Positions 29,744-38,149 of a stretch of DNA of 64,000 bases are shown piece by piece; the stretch's first letter is position 1; every line of letters begins with the position of its first letter. The translations under genes and the position numbers were made by a program. The DNA lies in contig NZ_AZEE01000004.1 in NCBI RefSeq assembly GCF_001434895.1, forward strand, positions 1 through 64,000. The letters run 5' to 3'. The notes beneath the pieces were generated by a model. It had not been told where the DNA came from. It searched no databases and saw only the letters and a program-made list of their open reading frames with translations. The stretch is from Secundilactobacillus odoratitofui DSM 19909 = JCM 15043. Lineage in GTDB: Bacteria > Bacillota > Bacilli > Lactobacillales > Lactobacillaceae.

Positions 29744-30376
29744 ATGTTTGCATACAGTGATGTTTTGATTAAATTAGTGATTGGTTTCTTGTTTATTACC
29801 GTATTGATCAACCTAACTGGTAAAAGCAATCTGGCGCCGACTTCTGCGATGGACCAGATTCAAAATTACGTCTTAGGTGGCATCGTCGGTGGGGTGCTCT
29901 ACAACACAAGTATTACGTTGATACAGTTTGTGTTAGTGCTACTCATTTGGTCGCTACTAATTTTGGTGATGCGCTACCTGACGATTCACAGTCAACACAT
30001 CCAGAAGTTTTTAAATGGCGATCCCGTTACGGTGATTCGAAATGGTGAGATTCTGGTCGACAACTGTCTGAAAGCTAACATCTCAGCGAAGGATATTGCG
30101 TTAAAGCTACGGATGGCAGGTGTGGTTGATACGGCGCTTGTTAAACGTGCGATTCTTGAGCAAAATGGGCAACTAACCGTCATCAATCAAGGGGATACCA
30201 ACGTGAAATTTCCGGTTATTACGGATGGTACGGTGGATCCCGACGTGTTGGATCTAATGGATAAAGATCAGGAATGGTTGGTGGAGGCGCTTAGACGTCA
30301 AGGTATAGAACGCGTTCAAGACGTGTACTTAGCGGAATTTCGGAATAATCAGTTGATCATCGCGAAGTATCATTAA
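29744..30376 (+). CDS. DUF421 family membrane protein (YetF-like)
   Basis: A 210-residue protein with about three N-terminal membrane helices (VLIKLVIGFLFITVLINLTG, NYVLGGIVGGVLYN, FVLVLLIWSLLILVMRY) and a cytoplasmic domain, including GDPVTVIRNGEILVDNCLKANIS and the ending WLVEALRRQGIERVQDVYLAEF. This is the YetF/DUF421 pattern known from spore-associated and vegetative paralogues; its biochemical role is not established. It starts right after the DUF3290 stop codon, so the two are surely cotranscribed. Confidence 0.88.
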   Translation: MFAYSDVLIKLVIGFLFITVLINLTGKSNLAPTSAMDQIQNYVLGGIVGGVLYNTSITLIQFVLVLLIWSLLILVMRYLTIHSQHIQKFLNGDPVTVIRNGEILVDNCLKANISAKDIALKLRMAGVVDTALVKRAILEQNGQLTVINQGDTNVKFPVITDGTVDPDVLDLMDKDQEWLVEALRRQGIERVQDVYLAEFRNNQLIIAKYH

Positions 30377-30580
30377 AGCAGAACGGCAAACCTTGTAGGA
30401 CAATTTTATACAGCCATAAAGCGGTCAGAATGGGTTTTGACAGTATTTTGAAACCGTTAATTGATCAAACGAATATTCCGAACGCGTATTTTGTAATATT
30501 ACGATTTCTAAATCCCGCCATATAACGCGATTTGTCATGCTATACTAGACATAAGAGTTTTATCGAAGGGAGAAACAAGC

Positions 30581-31342
30581 ATGACTTTATACACCAATGA
30601 AACTGTTGATGGTGCTATTCAAGATGCACTAAAACAGCTTCAACTTGATCAATCACAAGTGGAGGTGACCGTCTTAACCGAACCGAGACGGGGCTTCTTT
30701 GGCATTGGCGCACGTCAAGCACGGGTTGAAATTACACCGTTAGCAACTACTACCACGGCTGCAGTGTCAGTGGCGACTGAACCCGAACCCACCACAAAAA
30801 AGGAGGCAGTTGATGCGACGGCAACACCGGCGCCTATCAACACACCTGAACCTGAAACGACTGAGGCGCAACCGGTTGACCGACAAGCTGAGTATCAACA
30901 AGTTGCGGCTGAATTAAACGACTATTTGAGCGATATTGTGAACCAGCTTGGTATCGATGCAACAAGTGCCGTTTCAGTCGCGCATCGTCACGTCACGATT
31001 GAATTTGAGACGGAACAAGAGGGGCTTTTGATCGGAAAACATGGTCGCACGATCAACGCTTTGCAAAGTCTTGCACAAGTCTTTTTAAACCATAAGCGTT
31101 TTTCTAAGTTGGAAGTGACACTAGACGTAGCCAGTTACCGTGAACGCCGACTTGAGACACTGACCCGGTTAGCTGAAAACATGGCCCGGGAAGTGGTTGC
31201 CACCGGAAAACCAGTTTATCTGGATCCGATGCCATCATTTGAGCGTAAGCAGATTCACAGTGTTTTAGCGGATAATGAACACGTTATGACATATTCTGCC
31301 GGTACTGAGCCAAAACGAGCAGTGGTCATTACGTTGCGATAA
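30581..31342 (+). CDS. jag: RNA-binding protein Jag (KhpB)
   Basis: A 253-residue protein. The Jag-N domain covers residues 1-50 (TEPRRGFFGIGARQARVEI). A Thr/Pro/Glu-rich linker covers about 51-105. A KH domain carries EGLLIGKHGRTINALQSL, and a C-terminal R3H domain carries VYLDPMPSFERKQIHSVLADNEHVMTYSAG. It is the partner of KhpA in RNA binding linked to cell division and wall synthesis in streptococci and lactococci. An extended -10 TGCTATACT (TATACT at 30540-30545) lies upstream. Confidence 0.95.
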   Translation: MTLYTNETVDGAIQDALKQLQLDQSQVEVTVLTEPRRGFFGIGARQARVEITPLATTTTAAVSVATEPEPTTKKEAVDATATPAPINTPEPETTEAQPVDRQAEYQQVAAELNDYLSDIVNQLGIDATSAVSVAHRHVTIEFETEQEGLLIGKHGRTINALQSLAQVFLNHKRFSKLEVTLDVASYRERRLETLTRLAENMAREVVATGKPVYLDPMPSFERKQIHSVLADNEHVMTYSAGTEPKRAVVITLR

Positions 31343-31379
31343 ATCGCAAAATTTTTAGTGGGTTGTACAGGCCTGTGAC

Positions 31380-31497
31380 TTGACATCGCAGGTCGGCCAG
31401 TCTACTATATACAGTAATCATTCTTATCTTAAATAGATAAAGTAGTCAAAGTGCTTTATCCATGCTGTTAGGGGCATGGAGTGGGCACTTTTTTTGT
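31380..31497 (+). ncRNA. Promoter-terminator cassette before mnmE: candidate small RNA or attenuator
   Basis: A near-consensus promoter, TTGACA (31380-31385), a 17-base spacer and TACTAT (31403-31408), is followed only about 80 bases later by a strong terminator: AGTGC...TCCATGC pairing with GCATGGA...GCACT and a T-run, 31451-31497. Between them is a small hairpin, TTATCT/AGATAA. There is no start codon with a ribosome site. Either mnmE is controlled by attenuation in this leader, or the cassette makes an independent RNA of about 80 bases. I see no T-box, uORF or known riboswitch motif. Confidence 0.6.
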
Positions 31498-31536
31498 GCG
31501 TGAATTTATGAACAAACCAATTATGGAGGGACTAAC

Positions 31537-32928
31537 ATGACAGCGACAAGTGAATTTGATACGATTGCGGCCGTTGCAACGCCACCTGGCGAAGGCGGCA
31601 TTTCAATTATTCGGGTAAGTGGCGACCATGCTTTTGACATGGTTGAACCACTCTTTAAAGGTAAACGGTTGGCCAGTGTCAAAAGTCACACGATCAACTA
31701 CGGCCACATCGTCGACCCCGAGACCGACTCTGAAGTCGATGAGGTGATGGTGTCGGTTATGCGGGCACCTAAAACGTATACGCGAGAAGATGTGCTAGAA
31801 ATCAACTGTCATGGTGGTTTAATGGCCACTAATCAAATCTTGCAGCTGGTGATTAGCCAAGGTGCACGGTTGGCGGAGCCTGGTGAGTTTACGAAACGGG
31901 CTTTCTTGAATGGCCGAATTGACTTAAGCCAGGCCGAGGCGGTCATGGACCTGATTCGAGCTAAAACAGATCGTTCGATGAAGGTTGCTTTGAATCAATT
32001 AGACGGTAATTTGTCTCGCTTGATCAAGCACCTTCGTCAAGATATTTTGGAAGTACTAGCTCAAGTCGAGGTCAATATAGATTATCCTGAGTACGATGAC
32101 GTTGAAACGATGACGACCAAACTGTTGCTTGAAAAAGCGCAGGAAGTTAAAGCTTCAATTCAACAATTATTGAAGACGGCAAAACAGGGTAAAGTGTTAC
32201 GAGATGGTCTAGCAACCGCAATCGTTGGCCGTCCTAACGTTGGTAAATCGAGTTTGTTAAACGAGTTACTACATGAGGATAAGGCCATCGTAACCGACGT
32301 TGCCGGGACCACCCGTGATGTCATTGAAGAGTACGTGAATGTTGGTGGCGTGCCACTGAAGTTAGTGGACACGGCCGGAATCCATCACACCGATGATAAG
32401 GTCGAAAAAATTGGGGTGGAACGCTCAAAACAAGCGATTTCAGCAGCCGACCTAGTGGTGCTGGTACTGAATGCGAGCGAACCGTTAACACCTGAAGACC
32501 GCCAATTACTGACTGATACGGCAGCTGAAAAGCGGATCATCATTCTCAACAAGACTGATTTACCAGTTAAAATTGATTTGGCTGAATTACGCGACTTAGC
32601 GGGTGACACGAAGATGATCAAAACTTCGATGTTACAGAGTCAAGGTGTTGACCAACTTGAAGGCGAAATCAGTCATTTGTTCTTTGACGAAGGCATTGAG
32701 TCTGGTCGGGGCAACGTGATGGTGACTAACGCCCGCCACATTGGCTTGTTAAACCAAGCGAGTCAAGCACTGGATGATGTCATGAACGGGATTGCAGCCG
32801 GGATGCCGGTTGATTTAGTTCAAATTGATATGACCCGTTGCTGGAATAAGCTTGGTGAAATTACTGGTGACAGTTACCAAGATGAATTACTGGATCAATT
32901 GTTTAGCCAATTTTGTGTCGGTAAGTAA
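31537..32928 (+). CDS. mnmE: tRNA modification GTPase MnmE
   Basis: A 463-residue GTPase that, with MnmG, makes the cmnm5 group on wobble U34 of certain tRNAs. The N-terminal tetrahydrofolate-binding domain begins [22 protein letters not shown]. The G domain has [12 protein letters not shown] (about residue 231), [14 protein letters not shown] and NKTDLP. The C-terminus FCVGK carries the catalytic Cys (family form FCIGK). GGAGGG precedes ATG 31537. Confidence 0.97.
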   Translation: MTATSEFDTIAAVATPPGEGGISIIRVSGDHAFDMVEPLFKGKRLASVKSHTINYGHIVDPETDSEVDEVMVSVMRAPKTYTREDVLEINCHGGLMATNQILQLVISQGARLAEPGEFTKRAFLNGRIDLSQAEAVMDLIRAKTDRSMKVALNQLDGNLSRLIKHLRQDILEVLAQVEVNIDYPEYDDVETMTTKLLLEKAQEVKASIQQLLKTAKQGKVLRDGLATAIVGRPNVGKSSLLNELLHEDKAIVTDVAGTTRDVIEEYVNVGGVPLKLVDTAGIHHTDDKVEKIGVERSKQAISAADLVVLVLNASEPLTPEDRQLLTDTAAEKRIIILNKTDLPVKIDLAELRDLAGDTKMIKTSMLQSQGVDQLEGEISHLFFDEGIESGRGNVMVTNARHIGLLNQASQALDDVMNGIAAGMPVDLVQIDMTRCWNKLGEITGDSYQDELLDQLFSQFCVGK

Positions 32929-33035
32929 TTGTTGAGTACGATGAATTGACTTTACCGTTTAAATTTTTTATTTTAGATAGCTGAAACGTGATAAAGCAGG
33001 ATCTACCTGTTTTACACTCTTAAGGAGGAAACAAC

Positions 33036-34946
33036 ATGCCCGAGATTCAACCATACCGTGGCAAGGACTTCGACGTTATCGTCGTTGGTGCCGGCCACGC
33101 TGGTACGGAAGCAGCACTGGCAGCTGCTCGAATGGGGAATAAGACCCTGTTAATGACGATTAATTTAGATATGGTGGCGTTTATGCCATGTAACCCATCA
33201 GTTGGTGGGCCCGCAAAGGGAATCGTTGTGCGCGAAATTGACGCTCTTGGTGGCGAAATGGGACGTAATATCGACAAAACCTACGTTCAGATGCGGATGC
33301 TAAATACTGGTAAGGGACCAGCTGTCCGTGCCTTGCGGGCGCAAGCTGACAAGCATGCATACCACGCTGAGATGAAGCACACCCTGGAGAAAGAGCCTAA
33401 CTTAACGCTGCGTCAGGGAATCGTTGACGATCTGATCGTTGAAGACGGTGTTTGTAAGGGTGTGATCACCAATACTGGTGCCAGATACAGCGCCAAGTCA
33501 GTCGTGATTGCGGCTGGTACTGCTGCTCGCGGTAAGATTATCATTGGTGAACTGATGTATTCGTCAGGCCCTAACAATTCCCAACCAGCCATGAAATTAA
33601 CCAAAAATTTGGAAAAGTATGGGTTGGAGCTTAAGCGATTCAAGACTGGGACGCCACCTCGGGTGGATGGTAATACGATTCACTACGATGAAACTGAGGA
33701 ACAACCGGGTGACGTTGAGCCAAACCACTTCAGTTTTGAGACACCGGATGAGAACTATTTATCACTTAAGAATCAACTCTCTTGCTGGTTAACCTACACC
33801 AACGAAACGACTCACAAAATCATTCGCGACAACCTTGACCGCGCGCCAATGTTTACGGGTGTGATCGAAGGGGTCGGGCCACGGTATTGTCCTTCAATTG
33901 AAGATAAGATCGTTCGATTCGCAGATAAGAGTCGTCACCAGTTGTTCTTGGAGCCTGAGGGTCGCAAGACGGATGAATGGTACGTTCAAGGTCTTTCAAC
34001 CTCAATGCCTGAGGAAGTACAACAAAAAATCCTTCACTCTATTAAAGGCCTGGAAGATGCTGAACTTATGCGCCCAGGTTACGCCATTGAATACGACGTT
34101 GTGTCACCTTACCAACTACGCCCAACGCTTGAGACTAAGCTAGTAAAGAACCTTTACACAGCTGGCCAAACTAATGGGACTTCTGGTTACGAAGAGGCTG
34201 CTGGTCAAGGCATCATGGCTGGAATCAACGCTGGTTTACGTGCACTTGGCAAGGAACAGTTTGTTATGAAGCGCTCTGAAGGTTACATCGGTGTCATGAT
34301 CGATGATTTGGTGACTAAGGGTACCAACGAACCTTACCGCTTACTCACGAGCCGTGCGGAGTACCGGTTAATTTTACGTCACGACAACGCCGATTTACGT
34401 CTAACACCTAAGGGTCATGAATTAGGGTTGATCTCAGATGAGCGTTATAACGCCTTCTTAGCCAAGCGCCAAGCCGTTGAGGATGAAATCGCACGGTTAA
34501 ATACAGTTCGGGTTAAGCCTTCTGATGAAGTGAACGCCTACGTGGTATCACACAATGAGAAGCCACTCCAAGACGGTGTCTTAGCTGCTGAGTTTTTACG
34601 GCGCCCGCGGGTCACCTACGCTGACTTGCTCCGGTTTATTCCAAGCCCAGAGCAACCACTTGATCGCCGTGTGATTGAAGAAATTGAGATTCGAATCAAG
34701 TACGCTGGTTACATTAAAAAAGCCGAGGAAAACGTGGCGAAGATGAAGAAGATGGAAGCCAAGAAGATTCCTGACAACATCGACTTCGATGCGATTGATG
34801 GCCTTGCTACCGAGGCTCACCAAAAGCTCGATAAGATTCGACCAGAGACCATCGCACAAGCAACGCGGATCAGTGGGGTTAACCCAGCTGACATTGCGAT
34901 TTTGAGTGTGTATATTGAACAAGGTAAAATCGCTAAGATTCATTAA
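33036..34946 (+). CDS. mnmG: tRNA uridine-5-carboxymethylaminomethyl modification protein MnmG (GidA)
   Basis: A 636-residue FAD protein, the partner of MnmE. FAD-binding [19 protein letters not shown] lies near residue 17; [23 protein letters not shown] and [21 protein letters not shown]-type segments are present, with the C-terminal GidA-associated helical domain. AAGGAGGAAAC precedes the ATG. In many Firmicutes rsmG, parA and parB follow; here a long palindrome follows and none of those genes is in the window. Confidence 0.97.
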   Translation: MPEIQPYRGKDFDVIVVGAGHAGTEAALAAARMGNKTLLMTINLDMVAFMPCNPSVGGPAKGIVVREIDALGGEMGRNIDKTYVQMRMLNTGKGPAVRALRAQADKHAYHAEMKHTLEKEPNLTLRQGIVDDLIVEDGVCKGVITNTGARYSAKSVVIAAGTAARGKIIIGELMYSSGPNNSQPAMKLTKNLEKYGLELKRFKTGTPPRVDGNTIHYDETEEQPGDVEPNHFSFETPDENYLSLKNQLSCWLTYTNETTHKIIRDNLDRAPMFTGVIEGVGPRYCPSIEDKIVRFADKSRHQLFLEPEGRKTDEWYVQGLSTSMPEEVQQKILHSIKGLEDAELMRPGYAIEYDVVSPYQLRPTLETKLVKNLYTAGQTNGTSGYEEAAGQGIMAGINAGLRALGKEQFVMKRSEGYIGVMIDDLVTKGTNEPYRLLTSRAEYRLILRHDNADLRLTPKGHELGLISDERYNAFLAKRQAVEDEIARLNTVRVKPSDEVNAYVVSHNEKPLQDGVLAAEFLRRPRVTYADLLRFIPSPEQPLDRRVIEEIEIRIKYAGYIKKAEENVAKMKKMEAKKIPDNIDFDAIDGLATEAHQKLDKIRPETIAQATRISGVNPADIAILSVYIEQGKIAKIH

Positions 34947-34952
34947 TTAAGA

Positions 34953-35068
34953 GTGAGTCAAACTTCGTTTAGGTCCCAGAGTATAAGTACAGAGACCCGT
35001 GAATTCCTGATCTTTTGGAATTCGCGGGTCTCTGTACTTATACGGCCGGGGCCTGAAGTTTAACTCAC
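34953..35068. repeat. Large imperfect palindrome after mnmG
   Basis: A 116-base inverted repeat. The inner arms pair almost perfectly over about 27 bases, GTATAAGTACAGAGACCCGT at 34981-35000 extending through GAATTCC, against the mirror sequence ending at 35043, with one mismatch. Outer arms GTGAGTCAAACTTC and GAAGTTTAACTCAC also pair. No T-run follows, so it is more than a simple terminator. It resembles the stem of a miniature mobile or extragenic repeat; no target duplication is evident. Confidence 0.65.
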
Positions 35069-35127
35069 GTTTAGACTAGAGAACAGTTAGCATTCACCGA
35101 AAGTAATTTTTCATTTAGAAATAATTA

Positions 35128-35163
35128 AGCGGCCAAATTCCGGGATTGGAGTTTGGCCGCTTG
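35128..35163. terminator. Hairpin 3' of the 35188-35628 membrane protein gene
   Basis: A perfect 11-bp stem, AAGCGGCCAAA/TTTGGCCGCTT, with a 14-base loop lies 24 bases past the stop codon. Its T-rich tails are weak on both sides. Confidence 0.6.
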
Positions 35164-35187
35164 TTGTTTTGAAGTTTAATGAGTCAG

Positions 35188-35628
35188 TTAGTAGGGGCCA
35201 TTGGAATCGTCATGGTCACGCATCGCCCAGGAATCGACCCATCCTTGGTCATAGGCATCGTCGTAAGGATCATAGCTACTACTGGTTGAGGAACCGAGTG
35301 AATCTAACCAGAGACCAAAGCCAATTACCAAGATTGGGAGCAGCAGCATGCCACCAAGGTAGAGTAAAAAGAGTACCCAGTTACCAATGTATGGCCACAG
35401 CCAGTAACCCACTTTATAAACTAAGTAGATGGTGCCAATCGTGCTCAACCAACCCCACTTATGTTCGGCATGTTGGGTTCGAGTTCGCGTTTGAGGTTGG
35501 ACTAAAGGGGTTGTTATTTTGGTAGATTGGAGGTGGTAAGTATAGTGGTCGGCCGCATGGTTAGAAACGTCAGCTAACTGATAGCCGGTGTTTTGGGTAA
35601 TTTTGGCTGCGCGTGTTTCATCTGACAT
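35188..35628 (-). CDS. Hypothetical membrane protein, Asp/Ser-rich C-terminus
   Basis: I do not recognise a family. The 146-residue protein has a polar N-terminal half (about 1-55), two hydrophobic segments (WLSTIGTIYLVYKVGYWLWP and FLLYLGGMLLLPILVIGFGLWL) and an acidic, Ser/Asp/Tyr-rich tail (SSSYDPYDDAYDQGW). The ribosome site GAGGAGG supports ATG 35628. It stands alone between two terminators. Confidence 0.75.
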   Translation of the reverse strand: MSDETRAAKITQNTGYQLADVSNHAADHYTYHLQSTKITTPLVQPQTRTRTQHAEHKWGWLSTIGTIYLVYKVGYWLWPYIGNWVLFLLYLGGMLLLPILVIGFGLWLDSLGSSTSSSYDPYDDAYDQGWVDSWAMRDHDDSNGPY

Positions 35629-35667
35629 TTAGACCACCTCCTCAATTAACTTTATTATACCGCAATC

Positions 35668-35716
35668 AAAAAATGGTGCCATTTGTCGGGAAATCCACGA
35701 CTTGGCACCATTTTTT
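35668..35716 (-). terminator. Terminator after the thioesterase gene
   Basis: A perfect 14-bp stem, AAAAAATGGTGCCA/TGGCACCATTTTTT, with A/T tails on both sides, lies 9 bases after the stop codon at 35725. Confidence 0.88.
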
Positions 35717-35724
35717 GGTAGTGG

Positions 35725-36228
35725 TTAGTTTAAATTCAAGTGGCTGAATAGATCTTTTTGGTAAGCCCGGTCCTGTTTGCGTTCAACCAAGCGGTCTTGG
35801 TAACCCGCACAGATAAATTTTTCCTCATCTGATTCAGGCACGATAATTGGTAGTTCGGGGTTGGCTGGGTTAGCCATTACGACGAAGGTGACAAAGCAAG
35901 TGAAACCAACGAAGCGTTCGCCAGTCAACAGATGCTCGCCCAACCCTTTAACAAATACTTCCAGAGACCGGTTACTCGTACCCGTCACGTAAGATTCAAT
36001 CACCATAGCGTCTTGCATCACGAAGGGGGCGATGAAGTTCATGTGATCCATTGTTGCGGTAACTTGAACTTGACGCACGGCACGTGAGGCCGCAATTGAA
36101 CTGGTATTGTCGACCATGTATAAAATCTGGCCACCAAAAACGGTATCATGTTCGTTTAAGTCGGAACTAAAGACACGGTGATTGGTAATTGAAAGGGTAT
36201 CTTGGCAAGTTAATTGACGTCTGCTCAT
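35725..36228 (-). CDS. Acyl-CoA thioesterase, hotdog fold (YciA/BFIT type)
   Basis: A 167-residue hotdog-fold protein. The core motif is DLNEHDTVFGGQILYMVDNTSSIAASR, with the catalytic acid and helix-capping Gly pair as in YciA-type acyl-CoA hydrolases; TATMDHMNFIAPFVMQDAMVIESYV is the second family block. It should cleave acyl-CoA to free acid and CoA in the cytoplasm. GGAGG precedes ATG 36228. It is a single-gene unit. Confidence 0.9.
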   Translation of the reverse strand: MSRRQLTCQDTLSITNHRVFSSDLNEHDTVFGGQILYMVDNTSSIAASRAVRQVQVTATMDHMNFIAPFVMQDAMVIESYVTGTSNRSLEVFVKGLGEHLLTGERFVGFTCFVTFVVMANPANPELPIIVPESDEEKFICAGYQDRLVERKQDRAYQKDLFSHLNLN

Positions 36229-36358
36229 GCTGTAACCTCCAGTGTTTTCATCTATTTTAGCATAGTTTTGGAGGCGATTTCATTTTCCAGCCAGAATCTT
36301 ATTAATTGTATTTTACAGTGGTATCTTTCATAATGAAGCCAAAACTAAGGAAGAAGCG

Positions 36359-36727
36359 ATGACTATGACCCGCTATTTAACGATTTCACCTGAAGCAATT
36401 GCGAAAATTAAGCCACACTTGAATGAGCATACAAGACTGCTATTAAGTTATGATGATGGCGTTGGACCATACTCACATCACGGTTTAGTGGCGTTACAAG
36501 TTTCATTTCAGTTAGTTTTGATCAACGACGATCAACCCTATAAAGACTATGACGAAGTCGTTGAGACGAATTTCGAGCCGGTGTATATCAAAGCCTACTC
36601 AGGTAAATTCTTGAGTGACCAAATGAAGTTAAAGCTACAACCAAAGTATCAGACGCTCGTACTTTCGGATGATAGTGAAGAAATTGACCAAAACGTTGAG
36701 ATCGTGGACGAGCGGAAAACCGTTTAA
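36359..36727 (+). CDS. HesB-like (iron-sulfur biosynthesis family) protein without cysteines
   Basis: A 122-residue protein that matches the small HesB-like family of lactobacilli (LLLSYDDGVGPYSHHG, then the C-terminal DEVVETNFEPVYIKAYSGKF). A-type iron-sulfur carriers hold their cluster with three cysteines; this protein has no cysteine at all, so it cannot act that way. The function is unknown. AAGGAAG precedes the ATG. It is monocistronic, followed by a terminator. Confidence 0.78.
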   Translation: MTMTRYLTISPEAIAKIKPHLNEHTRLLLSYDDGVGPYSHHGLVALQVSFQLVLINDDQPYKDYDEVVETNFEPVYIKAYSGKFLSDQMKLKLQPKYQTLVLSDDSEEIDQNVEIVDERKTV

Positions 36728-37052
36728 AATGAAATGAATTCTGAAAGCATCGTTATTCTAAAGCGGATAACGGTGCTTTTTTATTGTAATTTTCTGAAAA
36801 CGCGCGTTACATAATGAGTTATTTTATGATGTAACAATTGTGAAATAATGACTGAAATTAGTGAAATGATGACGTGCCTTTGACCGAGTGTATACTAAGA
36901 ATAGTCAATATAATTGGTATGCTCCACACTATACATAATATTATTTTTGTATCAAATCATTCACAAGCCTTGTGAAAGTGGTATGAAAATGGTTTAATGT
37001 AAGCGTGTAAGCGGATACATCATTTATGATTTAATTTTGAGGAGGAAACGCG
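36728..37052. other. Intergenic region: terminator, promoter and operators of the acetoin reductase locus
   Basis: From left to right: a terminator for the HesB-like gene (AAAGCATCGTTAT/ATAACGGTGCTTTTTT, about 36746-36782); a -10-like TATACT at 36891-36896 with a weak -35; a 17-base palindrome TTCACAAGCCTTGTGAA at 36960-36976; and a cre-type site at 37006-37019. The reductase then starts at 37053 with GGAGG in front. The leader from the -10 would be about 150 bases. I see no further gene. Confidence 0.6.
37006..37019 (+). promoter_or_regulatory. Predicted cre (CcpA) site upstream of the acetoin reductase
   Basis: TGTAAGCGGATACA matches the catabolite-responsive element TGWAANCGNTNWCA at all but one fixed position. 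It lies 33 bases before the start codon, where bound CcpA would repress or activate depending on the true promoter. A second, poorer copy (TGTAAGCGTGTAAG) overlaps it on the left. Confidence 0.65.
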
Positions 37053-37807
37053 ATGACTAGAATTGCAATTGTAACTGGTGGGGGACAAGGTATTGGTGAA
37101 GGCATTGCTAAACAGCTGACGGTTTAACTGTTGCTGTAGCTGATTTGAAGCAAGAAAATGCCGAGAAGGTGGCTGCTGAAATTGGTAACGGTGCGAAGGG
37201 CTACTTTGTCGACGTTGCTGATAAGCAAAGCGTTTTTGATTTAGTAGATGCAGTTGTTGCAGACTATGGTCAATTAGATGTCATGGTTAACAACGCAGGG
37301 ATCGCTAAAATCGGCGCCGTGATCGATGCTGAAGAAAAAGACGTTGATCAAATTATGAATGTTAATATCAAGGGCGATATTTTCGGCATTCAAGCTGCAG
37401 CCAAGCAATTTAAGAAGCAGGGTAACGGTGGTAAGATTATCAACGCTTGTTCAATTGCCGGCCACGAAGGCTTTGAATTACTGGGCATCTACTCAGCAAC
37501 CAAGTTCGCTGTTCGGGGTTTGACGCAAGCCGCTGCTAAGGAATTAGCCAAGGATAAGATTACGGTCAATGCTTACTGCCCAGGGATCGTGCTCACGCCA
37601 ATGTGGGATCAAATTGACGCCGAAATGGCTAAAATTTACAACGTTCCGCTAGGTGATACCTTGCAAAAGTATATCGATGGAATTGCACTGGGTCGTGGCG
37701 AACAACCAGCCGATGTTGCCAACCTTGTATCCTTCTTAGCAGATAAGAAGTCCGATTACATCACTGGCCAATCAATTATGGTTGATGGTGGTATCAACTT
37801 CGCATAA
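37053..37807 (+). pseudogene. Acetoin (diacetyl) reductase, frameshifted
   Basis: The gene starts at ATG 37053 behind GAGGAGG as a butanediol-dehydrogenase-type [25 protein letters not shown]. The frame then runs into TAA at 37125. From about 37115 the protein continues in the next frame ([19 protein letters not shown]) to the stop at 37807, with NNAG, a catalytic Ser, YSATKFAV and the family C-terminus all intact. The phase change equals one lost base near 37112-37120. Initiation at a TTG (37145) would lack the nucleotide-binding glycines. The enzyme would reduce diacetyl to acetoin or acetoin to 2,3-butanediol with NADH. It is either a recent pseudogene or a sequencing error. Confidence 0.85.
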
Positions 37808-37832
37808 AAGTATCTTAATTGAATGATTGAAA

Positions 37833-37900
37833 GTGAGTCTCCAAGCTTTTAGCGGTGACATCGATGAGGTGTTATTTGCTAATAACTTGGAGGCTTTTTA
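37833..37900 (+). terminator. Terminator after the acetoin reductase
   Basis: GTCTCCAAG pairs with CTTGGAGGC over 9 bp (one G-U), with an inner TTAGC/GCTAA stem, followed by T5. Confidence 0.75.
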
Positions 37901-37988
37901 AGTCGTGTTACCACTGCGTAAATTCGGACCGTGATTTTTATGCTTAGTTATCATGCGCAAAATCTATCAGAAAAGCACAACATAACGT

Positions 37989-38004
37989 TGTTTCACGTGG
38001 AACA
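37989..38004. promoter_or_regulatory. parS: parS site (ParB centromere element)
   Basis: The minus strand reads TGTTCCACGTGAAACA, a perfect match to the parS consensus TGTTNCACGTGAAACA bound by ParB/Spo0J. It lies about 11 kb to the right of oriC, where parS sites cluster in Firmicutes, in the gap between the acetoin reductase and pyruvate oxidase genes. No parA/parB pair is in the window. A 14/16 match inside lpdB (59011) is weaker and not called. Confidence 0.85.
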
Positions 38005-38045
38005 AAAACGTGAACAAATTAACTTACAAAAAGTAAGTGCAAATT

Positions 38046-38074
38046 CGTGACTTTGAATTTGAGCGCGCTATACT
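38046..38074 (+). promoter_or_regulatory. Probable promoter of the pyruvate oxidase gene
   Basis: CGTGAC (weak -35), a 17-base spacer and TATACT (38069-38074). The leader would be about 70 bases. Confidence 0.5.
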
Positions 38075-38149
38075 AGTCATCGTTAAGTGATTGAGATAAA
38101 CCTAATTGAGTCTCAACCCAGCAACAAACTGATGAGGAGCGCGATTAAA

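Noticed and set aside
36960-36976. TTCACAAGCCTTGTGAA as a Rex operator
   Set aside because: The halves are in the reverse order of the Rex consensus (TTGTGA-N6-TCACAA), so the palindrome is noted but not assigned to Rex.
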